Shown one piece after another: positions 26,782-35,102 of a stretch of DNA of 64,000 nucleotides. The stretch is taken from positions 310,001 to 374,000 of the forward strand of contig CAWBYL010000005.1 in assembly GCA_963793025.1 (NCBI GenBank), written 5' to 3'. Origin of the DNA: CAWBYL01 sp963793025. Lineage in GTDB: Bacteria > Actinomycetota > Acidimicrobiia > Acidimicrobiales > Acidimicrobilacustridaceae. Under the pieces are notes generated by a model, which worked only from the letters and a program-made list of their open reading frames with translations, was not told the origin of the DNA and did no database searches. The position numbers were made by a program, and so were the translations under genes. How positions within the stretch are numbered: position 1 is the stretch's first letter; each line of letters opens with the position of its first letter.

Positions 26782-27300
26782 TCAGCCGTCGCCGCCGGTG
26801 CTCCCGGTGTGCATCTCGAGGGAGAGGGGGAGCACGAGCCAGAGGGTGACGATGGCGGCGCTCACACCGATCGTGACGAGGATGGCCGTGGTGTCGCCGA
26901 AGACCGCCCTGGTGACCAGAGCCAGGGCGACGAGCAGGGTGGCGGCGAGCAGGGCCAGGCCGGCGCGGGTCGTCCGGATGGCCCACTGCAACCGCTGGGA
27001 CCGGGCCTGACGTTGCCCCAGACGGTGCAGCACGGTCGGGGTGGTGAACGCGACCACGGCGAGCACGCCGGTGCTGAGAGCGATGCCGTAGAGGGCGCGG
27101 CCCAGGTCGTCGAGGGAGTCGAAGCCCTGGGCGAAGGGCACGGTGAGCAGGAAGGCCACGAGGATCTGCACTCCTGGTAGCAGGACGCGAAGTTCCTGGA
27201 GGAGCCCGTAGTAGCGATCACGCAGTTCGTCGCGGTCGCGCTCGTCGTCGAGATCGCGAGCGGGCCGCTCCTGGGACTCCTGCCGGGAGATCTCGTCCAT
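26782..27300 (-). CDS. DUF6328-like four-TM membrane protein
   Basis: 172 residues from ATG at 27300. A charged N-terminal region (RDLDDERDRDELRDRYYGLL) leads into four hydrophobic helices (GVQILVAFLLTVPFAQGF, LYGIALSTGVLAVVAF, GLALLAATLLVALALVTRAVF, ILVTIGVSAAIVTLWLVLPL). The ELRVLLPGVQILVAFLLTVPF segment is the family signature. Function is unknown. It is the last gene before the cassette region and marks the left core boundary. Confidence 0.75.
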   Translation of the reverse strand: MDEISRQESQERPARDLDDERDRDELRDRYYGLLQELRVLLPGVQILVAFLLTVPFAQGFDSLDDLGRALYGIALSTGVLAVVAFTTPTVLHRLGQRQARSQRLQWAIRTTRAGLALLAATLLVALALVTRAVFGDTTAILVTIGVSAAIVTLWLVLPLSLEMHTGSTGGDG

Positions 27301-27421
27301 CGACTCAGGTCCTTCCGGTCCCGGTTTCACACGGCCGGCGTCGACTGTACGGCGACCGGGTGCGGACAACACGAGAGGCCCAGCCCCTCGGGGAGGCCGG
27401 GCCTGCGCTCTGCTGCGCAAC
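27301..27421. other. junction between core genome and cassette array, imperfect hairpin
   Basis: The segment holds an imperfect hairpin at 27376-27404 with outer arms AGGCCC/GGGCCT, which could be a terminator or part of the array's left border. I find no integrase gene and no recognisable attI site here. Confidence 0.4.
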
Positions 27422-27628
27422 GTGGCGGTCGTCCCGATGAGGCAACTGGCGTGGCGGATGGCCGAGCTGAGCACCGACCACCACGGCTTGTCGACCCTCG
27501 GCGCGGAGGCTGTCGCTGCGGCGATCGAGACCCGAGGGCGACTGCTCGTGTCCACTCGCGATGACGGCCCCGGCATCCGACGGTGCTGCGGGACACTCGG
27601 AATCGGATACGACGCCGTCCCCCGCTAA
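27422..27628 (+). pseudogene. PIN-domain toxin C-terminal remnant (first cassette)
   Basis: 68 codons from a GTG. VVPMRQLAWRMAELSTDHHG followed by AEAVAAAIETRGRLLVSTRDD looks like the C-terminal half of a VapC-type PIN toxin (…RxxEL…A..VALAE…LLT.D). The N-terminal half with the first catalytic acids is missing. A cassette-type core site follows 13 bp after the stop. The reading is tentative. Confidence 0.4.
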
Positions 27629-27640
27629 AGCCTCCGCACT

Positions 27641-27657
27641 CCCGGCGGTCGGGTACG
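27641..27657 (+). repeat. attC-like core site 1
   Basis: CCCGGCGGTCGGGTACG follows the PIN remnant stop by 13 bp. CCCGCTAAAGCC at 27620-27631 is a weak candidate upstream arm. Confidence 0.5.
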
Positions 27658-27755
27658 CGTCGGCGAGGACTGGCCTGGCTCGTGTGTGCGGGTAGCGGCA
27701 TCGGTCGTAGTGATCATGATCGCCGCGGCCGGACCCGTCTCTTCTCTCGTGCTGG

Positions 27756-28820
27756 TCAAGTTCCTCTGAGCTCGGCCACCGGGACGACCCGGCAGATGGG
27801 CATGACGGCGGGGTCGGCGTGGAGCCAACGGAAGAACATGACGCCGATGCGGTGGCCGCTGGTGTCGAGCCAGTTGGGGTGGCCGGGATCGCCGTCGGCG
27901 AGCACGAGGCGCACGGTTCCGCCGGCCTCGGGCACGACCTGGCAGTCGTTGAGGTTCGATCGCCGGTCGGGGAAGCACTGGAACCAGCGGTCGCACAGCT
28001 GGAGCGCCCAGTAGCGGGTGTCGGGCGGGTCGAGGTCGATCACCAGTGCCTCGCCCTCGGCCAGGCGCCACCAGCTGAAGGCGTAGACGACGTCGGGATT
28101 GGTGACCGCTGCGACGATCTCATCGGCGCTCTGGCGAACGAAGGCGTTGGGGGTGGCGCGTCGCTCGGGGCTCCAGAGCCGGTTGAGCTGGGCGTTCCAG
28201 CGCATCGACTGCGCGGCGTTGACCACCCGCGCTGCCACGCCCGCGGTGGTGGGGCGGGCAGTGGTGGCCGGCGCGGCGTCGACCGCGGCATCGAGCCGTT
28301 CGATGGTCCAACTGCCGGCGGCCTGGGTCGCACGGTCGTGGAAGTACTGCCGCACGATCACCCGGGCGGCCTCCGGATGGTCGAATTCGTAGGTGAAGGT
28401 TCCGTCGGGGCCGACGAGGTCGTCGACGTCGATCGACGCCACGATGCCGCTCGCGCCGGCCGCCCCGGCGTGGCCGTAGACGGCGATGCCCACGAAGCTG
28501 GCGCCGCCGCGGCGGCCCGTGACGCGGTGGGCGACGCCCGGCTGCACGATGGCGACGTCGTAGTCGATGTCGGGTCCCGACGCGCCGAGGTAGCGCACCG
28601 ACTCGAGCATGGGCAGGAACGCCGGCCGGGTCGGGTCGAAGGTGAGCAGCGCGCTCTCGCTTACGGCGGTGAGGATGCGCACGAGGTACTGGTTGCCGTC
28701 AGCCGCCTCCCTCTCGTTGAGCGGGTCGGGATCGTCGGTGATGCACGTCGCCGCAAAGGTCAGCGCCTCGGCCATCTCCGCCCAGCTGGAAGTCGTGCCG
28801 GTACTCGTCTCCATGCCCAT
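27756..28820 (-). CDS. DUF1214-type protein
   Basis: About 354 residues from ATG at 28820 (MGMETSTGTT); a second ATG lies at 28814. The C-terminal half has the DUF1214 look: NPDVVYAFSWWRLAEGEALV, DTRYWALQLCDRWFQCFPD, VRLVLADGDPGHPNWLDT, GVMFFRWLHADPAVMP. Such proteins often sit in lipid or steroid loci; the reaction is unknown. Just upstream is a perfect TetR-type palindrome. At 1.07 kb it is one of the largest genes in the array and carries its own regulatory site, so it may be an older insertion rather than a typical cassette. Confidence 0.75.
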   Translation of the reverse strand: MGMETSTGTTSSWAEMAEALTFAATCITDDPDPLNEREAADGNQYLVRILTAVSESALLTFDPTRPAFLPMLESVRYLGASGPDIDYDVAIVQPGVAHRVTGRRGGASFVGIAVYGHAGAAGASGIVASIDVDDLVGPDGTFTYEFDHPEAARVIVRQYFHDRATQAAGSWTIERLDAAVDAAPATTARPTTAGVAARVVNAAQSMRWNAQLNRLWSPERRATPNAFVRQSADEIVAAVTNPDVVYAFSWWRLAEGEALVIDLDPPDTRYWALQLCDRWFQCFPDRRSNLNDCQVVPEAGGTVRLVLADGDPGHPNWLDTSGHRIGVMFFRWLHADPAVMPICRVVPVAELRGT

Positions 28821-28828
28821 CGACGTTA

Positions 28829-28852
28829 GCTTTGAGACACTCGTCTCAAAGC
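28829..28852. promoter_or_regulatory. perfect palindromic operator upstream of the DUF1214 gene (TetR type)
   Basis: Two perfect 10-bp arms (GCTTTGAGAC / GTCTCAAAGC) flank ACTC, starting 9 bp upstream of the ATG. The form TTTGAGAC-N4-GTCTCAAA is typical of TetR-family operators. No tetR gene is in the window, so the repressor must act in trans. Confidence 0.75.
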
Positions 28853-28981
28853 ACGCCAGCGAGATCCGGGGCCGGACGGGCTGCCTACCCGGCGATCGGG
28901 GCCGCATGGTGCGGTCGATCTCGGGTCAACGCGATGCTCTGGCAACCGTCGTCGCTCATGACGGTCCAGGACGGCCGACGT

Positions 28982-29332
28982 CTACGCAGTCGTGGCATCG
29001 AGGTGTTGCAGGAGATCATGAGCGGCGAGTTCGATGTCCTTGTGCCGCCACTCGCTCGCTCGATAGACACAGGCGATCAGGCCGCTTCGGTGTACTCGAC
29101 GGAAGTCACCGAACACGAACGCGTGGCGGGCTTTGGTCTCGTCGTTCGCACCGACGGTCAGCCCGAGATGCCACGCGCCGTACTCGTTCCAGGAATGCTT
29201 GGCGAGGAACGCGTTCTCGTCGTCAGGCGATGGCTGCACGTCACCCCAGTCGCTCTCCAGTACGTACTGGCGAGCATCGATCAACCTCCGGGCGTTCTCG
29301 ACCGCCGCGGTGTTCACCTCATAGGACGCCAC
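28982..29332 (-). CDS. conserved hypothetical protein
   Basis: 116 residues (MASYEVNTAAVENARRLIDA, then YVLESDWGDVQPSPDDENAF, HSWNEYGAWHLGLTVGANDE, YRASEWRHKDIELAAHDLLQ). It is a compact, probably soluble alpha/beta protein with many tryptophans and histidines and no recognisable motif. It strikes me as a conserved small protein seen in other actinobacteria. Its 5' end lies 50 bp from attC-like site 2, and it runs opposite to the site orientation. Confidence 0.6.
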   Translation of the reverse strand: MASYEVNTAAVENARRLIDARQYVLESDWGDVQPSPDDENAFLAKHSWNEYGAWHLGLTVGANDETKARHAFVFGDFRRVHRSGLIACVYRASEWRHKDIELAAHDLLQHLDATTA

Positions 29333-29381
29333 ACGGGTTGACGATAGTGCTCCAGCTGGTTCCCGACGTGAGAGATGCGCC

Positions 29382-29450
29382 GTCCCGGACGCCCCAACCC
29401 TCTCTCGCTGCCGGTCTCAGGCGTCCTGCTGACCCGGCGGTCTGGGATGC
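29382..29450 (+). repeat. attC-like site 2 with complementary arms
   Basis: Left arm GTCCCGGACGCC (29382-29393) pairs with right core GGCGGTCTGGGAT (29436-29448), apart from one G-T pair and one bulged base. Total about 69 bp, within normal attC length. Confidence 0.65.
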
Positions 29451-29720
29451 AGCGCTGTGCGTGTGGCCGGCGGGTGCGCGGCCAGTCGAGGGGTCTCAGG
29501 TCAATTGGGTTGAACGTCGTTGTCTCGTTGCCGGCAGCTAGGTCCGAGATGATCGCAACGGCATCGCGCAGATCTCCGTAGTTCACTGCCCGAGGAAGTT
29601 GCCCAGATGAGGCAGGCCCTCGACGAGGGACACAGCCTGTGCGACGCCGGCGACGATCCGGCCTTATCCCGCCAGAGCGACCCGTAGCCTCCGCGATCGA
29701 TACGGCCCGGCTGCCCGCCC
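29451..29720. other. cassette without a clear gene
   Basis: Between sites 2 and 3 no complete gene is convincing. On the minus strand from GTG at 29586, NYGDLRDAVAIISDLAAGNE looks like the start of a small protein, but the frame runs through site 2 without a stop inside the cassette. It may be a decayed or frameshifted gene. Confidence 0.4.
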
Positions 29721-29778
29721 GCCGAACTCGCCGGGGCCAGGCAGAAGGTGACGCACGCTCCCGGCGATTCGGGGGGAC
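29721..29778 (+). repeat. attC-like site 3 with complementary arms
   Basis: Left arm CCGAACTCGCC (29722-29732) is complementary to right core GGCGATTCGG (29763-29772) with one bulge. The core has GAT in place of GTT. Confidence 0.55.
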
Positions 29779-29825
29779 CTGCAGGGGTTCGCCGGGGCAG
29801 GCGGACACTCTTCGGTGAGCCGTGG

Positions 29826-30275
29826 CTACAGCGGCAAGAACATGAGCGTCCCGGGCTCAAAGTCCGTCTCGACCTGGTCCGAGCCCCTGAACCCGACCCG
29901 CAGGTAGAAGGCCATGGCATGGGGGTTGGCGGTCACTGCGACCCGTCGGGCGCCTGCGGCCCGAGCGCGATCGACCACGTCGGCGATCAGCCGAGTGGCC
30001 ACTCCTCTGCGCATCCAGTCGGGATGGACGAAGAGGTCTTCGAGTTCGACGTCGTGTCCGGCCGGGAGGGTCGTAGCGAAACCGACCGTCACGCCGTCGA
30101 TCTCTGCGAGGCGGAGCCGCTGTTCGGAGATGGCCCTGTCGTTGAGCTCGAGGAACTCCGGATGAGCGAGGAGGTTCTCTCGGTCACCCTCGTTCGAGAG
30201 TGACGCGGAGCGGAACACCTGGGTCAGGTCATCGAGGTCGCTGGCATCCGCCGTTCGGATCGAGAGTGGTTCCAC
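29826..30275 (-). CDS. GNAT-family N-acetyltransferase
   Basis: 149 residues from GTG at 30275. Starts VEPLSIRTADASDLDDLTQV; the acetyl-CoA binding motif is LEDLFVHPDWMRRGVATRLI (R-R-G-V-A), and the C-terminal ANPHAMAFYLRVGF is typical. The acceptor substrate is unknown. The gene fills one cassette between sites 3 and 4 and reads against the site direction. GNAT enzymes are common integron cargo. Confidence 0.85.
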   Translation of the reverse strand: MEPLSIRTADASDLDDLTQVFRSASLSNEGDRENLLAHPEFLELNDRAISEQRLRLAEIDGVTVGFATTLPAGHDVELEDLFVHPDWMRRGVATRLIADVVDRARAAGARRVAVTANPHAMAFYLRVGFRGSDQVETDFEPGTLMFLPL

Positions 30276-30349
30276 GGCGAGAGCGTGACACCTTCGGCCG
30301 GATCCCGGCGACGGAACCACGTGGGGTATGGCCACTGGCGCATCACGAT

Positions 30350-30366
30350 CCCGGCGCTATGCGCAG
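30350..30366 (+). repeat. attC-like core site 4
   Basis: CCCGGCGCTATGCGCAG. GGCGCAT at 30338-30344 can pair locally with ATGCGC in the core. The core departs from the consensus at GCT. Confidence 0.4.
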
Positions 30367-30452
30367 CATCCGCGCCGTGAGCATGTCTGCGCTGTGCGTG
30401 ACCGAGCCGGCGCCTCGGACAGCGCCCGGCTCTCAGGCCTACCGTGTCGCAG

Positions 30453-30680
30453 ATGGCAGACGAGAGCCAGACTGGGGGCTCCGAGGAACTCGTGATCCTC
30501 GATGACTTCGGAGACGCGTTCACGGCGGACCTGGTGGCGGCCAAGCTCCGTGCCTTCGGAATCCAGGCCCAATCGCAGCCGGCGACGGCGAGAGGTGGGA
30601 TCCGACTCCCAGCAGGAAACATCGTGTGGGTGTTCGCGAGCGATCTCCAGGATGCCCGGACGATTGTCGTCGACGACTGA
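30453..30680 (+). CDS. small DUF2007-like protein
   Basis: 75 residues from ATG at 30453 (a GTG nine bases earlier is also possible). LVILDDFGDAFTADLVAAKL...FGIQAQSQ and NIVWVFASDLQDARTIVVDD match the layout of DUF2007 putative signal-transduction proteins (A..L.S.GI.A, V.V...D...A). It ends 46 bp before core site 5, the classical cassette arrangement. No function is established. Confidence 0.6.
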   Translation: MADESQTGGSEELVILDDFGDAFTADLVAAKLRAFGIQAQSQPATARGGIRLPAGNIVWVFASDLQDARTIVVDD

Positions 30681-30725
30681 CCTGCCCTCTGCTCTGGCGG
30701 CCGGCCCTTCTGAGCGCCACACCGA

Positions 30726-30743
30726 CCCGGCGTTCTGGGGCGC
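30726..30743 (+). repeat. attC-like core site 5
   Basis: CCCGGCGTTCTGGGGCGC, with the canonical GTT. No convincing upstream arm was found by eye. Confidence 0.55.
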
Positions 30744-30817
30744 GGCATCACCAGCCTCCAGGCCGCGCATGCTGTAGTGGTTCGTAGAACGAAGCGGCCG
30801 GAGCGGGAGCGAGTCAA

Positions 30818-31066
30818 GTGGATAGCAAGAAGCGCTGGAACGACCTGAGTCCGCGAACTCGCAGGCTGATTGTCGTGGGTGCCGTTGTAGATGGAGCTCT
30901 CAAGCTGGCCGCTGTCATCGACCTCTTGGGTCGGCCAGCCGACGAGATCCGCGGATCGAAGGCGAAATGGGCGGTAGCTCTTGTCCTCGTCAACTCCGCA
31001 GGAGCGCTGCCGCTCTACTACTTCGTCCACGGGCGACGAGCGCCAAGTATGCCGGGGCGCGGGTAG
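30818..31066 (+). CDS. small two-helix membrane protein (PLDc_N-like)
   Basis: 82 residues from GTG at 30818. Two hydrophobic helices (LIVVGAVVDGALKLAAVIDL and WAVALVLVNSAGALPLYYFV) are joined by the loop GRPADEIRGSKAKW, the pattern of stand-alone phospholipase-D N-terminal (PLDc_N) membrane proteins. Cassette site 6 follows 76 bp downstream. Confidence 0.65.
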   Translation: MDSKKRWNDLSPRTRRLIVVGAVVDGALKLAAVIDLLGRPADEIRGSKAKWAVALVLVNSAGALPLYYFVHGRRAPSMPGRG

Positions 31067-31110
31067 ACACCATGACGTGAATCTGCCGGTCAAGACGCCG
31101 CTGAGCGACC

Positions 31111-31159
31111 GATCCCGAGATGCCGTTCGCTCTCTCACCATCCCACCGATCTGGGACGG
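31111..31159 (+). repeat. attC-like site 6 with partial complementary arm
   Basis: Left arm GATCCCGAGATGCC (31111-31124) is partly complementary to core CCGATCTGGGACGG (31146-31159). The core diverges from consensus at its 5' half (CCCACCGAT). Confidence 0.45.
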
Positions 31160-31206
31160 AGAGACGGCTTGCGGAACTGAACCACGGCGGTCATCGTCTA
31201 ACGGTC

Positions 31207-31605
31207 ATGCGCTGCGCTCGGATCACTCTCACTGTCGCCGCTATAGGTGCCCTCATGGCGACGCCGATCGCCTGCACAGCCTCAGACTCCGGATCGCATC
31301 CCGATGAACAGGCGCCGACCATTGTGACCGCACCAGATCGACCCGCTGCGGTGCGAGCAGTACTGGAGGCTCCGTGGGAGAACGACCCATCGTCGTCGTA
31401 CCGACTCGGTCAGGTCTCGGACTCCTACTACACCGAGATGGCTCTGCGGCTCACACCGGAAGTCCAGATCTTCAGCGCGAGCGAGAGCGTCGACCCGGCC
31501 ACGCTGCAAGTCGGCACCTCCGTCAACGTCTGGGTCGCCGGTGGCTGCCGCGAGTCGTATCCCGTGGGATGTGACGTTGCTGCCGTCGAGATCACCAAAG
31601 ACTGA
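31207..31605 (+). CDS. predicted lipoprotein, unknown
   Basis: 132 residues from ATG at 31207. Signal segment RITLTVAAIGALMATPIAC ends at a lipobox-like cysteine near residue 23. The mature part includes YRLGQVSDSYYTEMALRLTP and two further cysteines (GGCRESYPVGCDVAAVEI) that may pair. No domain recognised. It ends 21 bp before core site 7. Confidence 0.6.
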   Translation: MRCARITLTVAAIGALMATPIACTASDSGSHPDEQAPTIVTAPDRPAAVRAVLEAPWENDPSSSYRLGQVSDSYYTEMALRLTPEVQIFSASESVDPATLQVGTSVNVWVAGGCRESYPVGCDVAAVEITKD

Positions 31606-31626
31606 AGGTTCGACATGGCTCCCACT

Positions 31627-31644
31627 GCCGGCGGTAGTGGACGC
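31627..31644 (+). repeat. attC-like core site 7
   Basis: GCCGGCGGTAGTGGACGC. Locally CCACTGCCGGCGGTAGTGG (31622-31640) is almost a perfect palindrome. Confidence 0.5.
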
Positions 31645-31697
31645 TGCGCACCGTCGGACTGAATGCGATACTTAGTCAGCTCAACGGGGGAGACGAC

Positions 31698-32285
31698 GTG
31701 ATCGACGCCGATGTGAAGGGGGATCTTCACGGCTACTTGCGAGATGCCCGTGAGACTCTGGTTTGGAAATTGGATGGGCTCGGTGAGTACGACATCAGGA
31801 GGCCGCTGACTCCTACGGGCACGAGCCTGCTTGGTCTTGTCAAGCACAGCGGCGCAACGCATCTGCGGTACTTCGGGGGTGGGGTATTCGGCCGCACCCC
31901 GGACGAGTCTCTTTCGTGGTTGTCGGGAGGCGCTGTCCCCAACGGTGAGTTCTGGTCTGCGCCGGACGAGTCGCGAGTCGACATCGTGGAGAGCTGTCGC
32001 CGTCTGTGGGAGTTGGCCGACGCGACGATCACCGAGCTTCCGTTGGACACGGAGGCGCGGGTGCCGTGGTGGGGCGACGGGATGGTGTCATTGCACCGGG
32101 TTCTTGTGCACGTCACCGCAGAGACGCAACGCCACAACGGACACGCGGACATCGTTCGTGAGCTGATCGATGGCTCGGCCGGTCTTCTGGCAGGGCATGA
32201 CAACCTCCGGATGGGCGACTCGGCTCAGATGGCTGAGTTCCGGGAACAGGTGGAGGCCGCGGCGCGTCTCGCTTCCGACCGGTGA
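31698..32285 (+). CDS. DinB-family protein
   Basis: 195 residues from GTG. DUF664/DinB layout: LHGYLRDARETLVWKLDGLG, the first metal histidine in SLLGLVKHSGATHLRYF, and the later pair in LHRVLVHVTAETQRHNGHAD. This four-helix fold binds a divalent metal and often acts in thiol transfer (bacillithiol or mycothiol S-transferase-like). Its last codons overlap the left arm of site 8, as in compact integron cassettes. Confidence 0.85.
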   Translation: MIDADVKGDLHGYLRDARETLVWKLDGLGEYDIRRPLTPTGTSLLGLVKHSGATHLRYFGGGVFGRTPDESLSWLSGGAVPNGEFWSAPDESRVDIVESCRRLWELADATITELPLDTEARVPWWGDGMVSLHRVLVHVTAETQRHNGHADIVRELIDGSAGLLAGHDNLRMGDSAQMAEFREQVEAAARLASDR

Positions 32286-32342
32286 CCGTCTTGGCGGTGA
32301 TCGGAGGCAGGAATCGCGCCCCTTTCCGGCGTAGTGAGATAC
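32266..32342 (+). repeat. attC-like site 8 with complementary arms
   Basis: GTCTCGCTTCCGACCGG (32266-32282) pairs in part with TCCGGCGTAGTGAGATAC (32325-32342). The left arm lies inside the end of the DinB gene. Length 77 bp. Confidence 0.6.
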
Positions 32343-32423
32343 CCAGTGTGCGCTGGCTGACGAGTTGGCGGCTGCTTCGAGGCCCGTCATTTCCGTCGGG
32401 GGGAGCGTTGGTGCCGTCGATGC

Positions 32424-32783
32424 ATGGCGGATCAACCCGACAGACGAGGGCTTCCTTCGTCATCGTGGCGACGGTCCGGCACGTCCGTTCTCGCCCTTGT
32501 CCTGGCGATCGCAGCGCTGATCGTCGGCCTCGTCGGCTACCAGATCGCCAGTGAGGCGATCCGGTCTGGCTGCACGCTCGACGAGAACGACGATCTCGGG
32601 CAACGGCTCATCGGCGTTGCGTTTTGGCTCCTCGCCCCGGCCGCATTCCTGGTGGGATTGGTCGCCACCATCTGGCGCGGACCAGCGTGGTCGCGTGTCG
32701 CGGGAGCCGGCGCGTTGGCCACAGCAGTCGCGCTGGTGGCCGCGTTGGTCACGAGCTACTGGGACTACACCTGCAGCTACTGA
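32424..32783 (+). CDS. small membrane protein, three TM helices
   Basis: 119 residues from ATG at 32424. Helices: SVLALVLAIAALIVGLVGYQ, IGVAFWLLAPAAFLVGLVAT and AGALATAVALVAALVTSY. Two cysteines (SGCTLDEN and DYTCSY) would lie on the same side and might pair. No family recognised. Cassette site 9 follows 21 bp downstream. Confidence 0.6.
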   Translation: MADQPDRRGLPSSSWRRSGTSVLALVLAIAALIVGLVGYQIASEAIRSGCTLDENDDLGQRLIGVAFWLLAPAAFLVGLVATIWRGPAWSRVAGAGALATAVALVAALVTSYWDYTCSY

Positions 32784-32803
32784 GAAGACGCGAGTCACCC
32801 AGC

Positions 32804-32820
32804 CTCGGCGAATTGGGGCG
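32804..32820 (+). repeat. attC-like core site 9 (divergent)
   Basis: CTCGGCGAATTGGGGCG keeps the position and the GGGG end but not GTT. It is 21 bp after the preceding stop codon. Confidence 0.35.
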
Positions 32821-32961
32821 ATCTCGGCCGCCGACGAGGCGGGGTTCAGCGCCTTGATGCGGAACAGTGCACACCATGAACTCGCTGCCGCGTAGGTGTA
32901 GAGCGTCCGAGGGCTACCCGGGACAGAATGGGGTGCGGTGCTACCCAAGGAGCGAACGTCG

Positions 32962-33438
32962 ATGACGGAGAACGATCGCCAGGCGGCCCCCGATGGGCTT
33001 GCCGACGAGGTGAAGACGCTGCTCGACCGCCAATCGATCGTCGACGTGCTGAATCGCTACGCGCAGAGCATCGACGGCAAGGCCTGGGCGACTCTCGATC
33101 AGGTGTTTGTCGAAGGTGCCGACTGCGACTTCTCACCGCTCGGAGACGCAGGACACCGAGCTCCCTTCCCCGAGATCACGAAATGGCTCGAGACAAGCCT
33201 GGCGGGATTCAGCACGCAGCACATTCTGTCGAACTACCAAATCGAGGTAGACGGCGACACCGCTCGAACCCGAACCTACCTCCAGGCGCAGCATGCCTAC
33301 GTCGATTCCGATCCTGCGCGACACATGACCTTCGGCGGGGTCTACGAGGATCTGTTGGAGCGAACGGCAGAGGGATGGCGCATCGTTCGCAGAACGCTGC
33401 GTCCGATGTGGTTTGCGGACGAGCCAGCACCGTCATGA
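32962..33438 (+). CDS. SnoaL-like (NTF2-fold) protein
   Basis: 158 residues from ATG at 32962. KTLLDRQSIVDVLNRYAQSI, DGKAWATLDQVFVEGADCDF, STQHILSNYQIEVDGDTART, and GVYEDLLERTAEGWRIVRRT form the cone-shaped SnoaL_4 pattern with the usual D and H pocket residues. These proteins are isomerases, cyclases or dehydratases, or binders; substrate is unknown. Confidence 0.85.
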   Translation: MTENDRQAAPDGLADEVKTLLDRQSIVDVLNRYAQSIDGKAWATLDQVFVEGADCDFSPLGDAGHRAPFPEITKWLETSLAGFSTQHILSNYQIEVDGDTARTRTYLQAQHAYVDSDPARHMTFGGVYEDLLERTAEGWRIVRRTLRPMWFADEPAPS

Positions 33439-33514
33439 CCGTGGCTCAAGGCGGAGTTCATGCCGGCAGCGTGGTGGTCACCACGAAGGCGTTCTGACGC
33501 GGGCCGTCTCCCGA

Positions 33515-33533
33515 TGGCGGCGTTTGGAGATAC
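33515..33533 (+). repeat. attC-like core site 10
   Basis: TGGCGGCGTTTGGAGATAC, with canonical GTT and an ending shared with site 8 (GAGATAC). No clear left arm seen. Confidence 0.45.
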
Positions 33534-33612
33534 CCCCTGTCCTCCTCGTTGGGTGGTGGGAGCGGTCTCGTCCGGCGGAGCCGATTGACGCCTCGCCACG
33601 ACGGCCGAGTGA

Positions 33613-33822
33613 CCACGAACCTCCCGTCCAGCTCGCGACCGATGCGAACACCTGGCTCGCCTCAGCCCGGACGGATCGATGATCGTCGTCGCCGATGTCG
33701 GCCACTCGTCGCGCCTGCTGGACGCGGCGACCCACCAACCGATCGGGCCGCCGCTCCCGATCAACGCATTCACCGGACCCGTCTTCGACTCCGACGCCAC
33801 AATGGACCCGCTACCTCCCTGA
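33613..33822 (+). pseudogene. WD40-repeat protein fragment
   Basis: From 33613 to the stop at 33820-33822 the frame reads ...LARLSPDGSMIVVADVGHSS then RLLDAATHQPIGPPLPINAF and TGPVFDSDAT. SPDG and LLDAATxxPIGPPL are marks of actinobacterial WD40/nSTAND propellers. Only about one to two blades remain and no start is present. DHEPPVQLATDANTWLASA in another frame just upstream may be the preceding blade, which would add a frameshift. Confidence 0.5.
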
Positions 33823-33893
33823 CCGCGGACCCCGCCAAGCAACGTGCCCCCAATACTCGTGGGCCCGAATGGCCGGCGGCCTCGTCCCACTCG

Positions 33894-35102
33894 TCAGTGA
33901 TGGTTTCCCGGATGTTCCGCAGGATCATCGGTCATGGCCCTCTCGACGTCGTAGCTCCAGATCCAGTCGAAGCGGGCGGTCGGTGCCTCCGGTGTGGCCT
34001 GTAGCTGGGCGTTCCGAGCTTGAATCTGCGTCGGGTCGGCCAGGCTCACGGTCGCGGCGGCATCCCGCGACGCGTTCTGGACGGCGGCGGCTCGCGGGGC
34101 ACGGCGGGTCGAGTAGGCGTTGATGGCGCGTACCGGATCGGCGCCGTCAGCGGCAATGCTGAGGGCGAGGACGGCCGCATCCTCGATGCTCTGACTGGCC
34201 CCTTGTGCCATGTACGGGAGCATCGGGTGCGCAGCGTCCCCGAGCAGCGTCACTCTCCCGCGCGTCCAATTCTTGAGAGGCGGGCGGTCGAACAGCGCCC
34301 ACTTGAACATCTCGTCGGTACCGGCGATCAGGGCCCGGACCTGCTGGTGCCATCCGGCGTAGAGGGCGAGTAGCTCGTCGCGGTCACCTCGTGCTGACCA
34401 TGACTCGTCCTGCCAGTCGTCGTCGCTCTGGGTGTTGGCCACCCAGTTCACGAGCCGACCATCGGCGACGTAGAAGGTGACGAACTGCCGGTGCGGGCCC
34501 CAGAAGGAATGGTGACGGACCTCGAGGCCGACCTCGTGCCCGAGGTCGGCGGGCGCGAGGCCACGCCACGAGACCTGTCCGGACCAGACCGGCCTATCGG
34601 GACCAACGACTCGGTCGCGTACGACAGAGTGGACCCCATCGGCGCCGACGAGGAGATCACCGGACGCGGTGCGTCCGTCGGCGAAGCGGACCGTTACTCG
34701 TGAGTCGTCCTGCTCGACAGCCACGCATCGGGCGCCGAGAGTCAGGTGGACTTCGCCGAGTGCATCGCGCAGGGCGTCATGGAGGTCGGCCCGGTGCAGG
34801 TGGTACAGGGGAGCACCCCACCGCTTCACCGCGTGCTCGGCGAGGGGTACTCGGCCGAGGAGCGCGCCAGTCTGCCAATCGCGGGAGTCGAGCGACAGGG
34901 AGATGACCCCAGCGGTTCGGAGCGCCTCGGCCATTCCTAGCCCGTGCAGAACCTTGACCGCGTTGGGACTTACGGCGATCCCGGCGCCGACCTCGCGCAA
35001 GACGCTGGCCTGTTCATGGACGTGGACATCGAAGCCGGCCGACCGCAGGGCCAAGCCAGCGGTAAGACCGCCGATCCCGGCACCGACAACAAGAATGCGC
35101 AT
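33894..35102 (-). CDS. FAD-dependent monooxygenase (salicylate hydroxylase-like, group A)
   Basis: 402 residues from ATG at 35102. Rossmann dinucleotide fold MRILVVGAGIGGLTAGLALR, the DG motif LLVGADGVHSVVRD, and the GD motif RVTLLGDAAHPMLPYMAQGA. It likely hydroxylates an aromatic substrate with NAD(P)H and oxygen. It is large for a cassette gene and reads leftward. It lies in the interval between sites 10 and 11 together with the WD40 fragment. Confidence 0.9.
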   Translation of the reverse strand: MRILVVGAGIGGLTAGLALRSAGFDVHVHEQASVLREVGAGIAVSPNAVKVLHGLGMAEALRTAGVISLSLDSRDWQTGALLGRVPLAEHAVKRWGAPLYHLHRADLHDALRDALGEVHLTLGARCVAVEQDDSRVTVRFADGRTASGDLLVGADGVHSVVRDRVVGPDRPVWSGQVSWRGLAPADLGHEVGLEVRHHSFWGPHRQFVTFYVADGRLVNWVANTQSDDDWQDESWSARGDRDELLALYAGWHQQVRALIAGTDEMFKWALFDRPPLKNWTRGRVTLLGDAAHPMLPYMAQGASQSIEDAAVLALSIAADGADPVRAINAYSTRRAPRAAAVQNASRDAAATVSLADPTQIQARNAQLQATPEAPTARFDWIWSYDVERAMTDDPAEHPGNHH

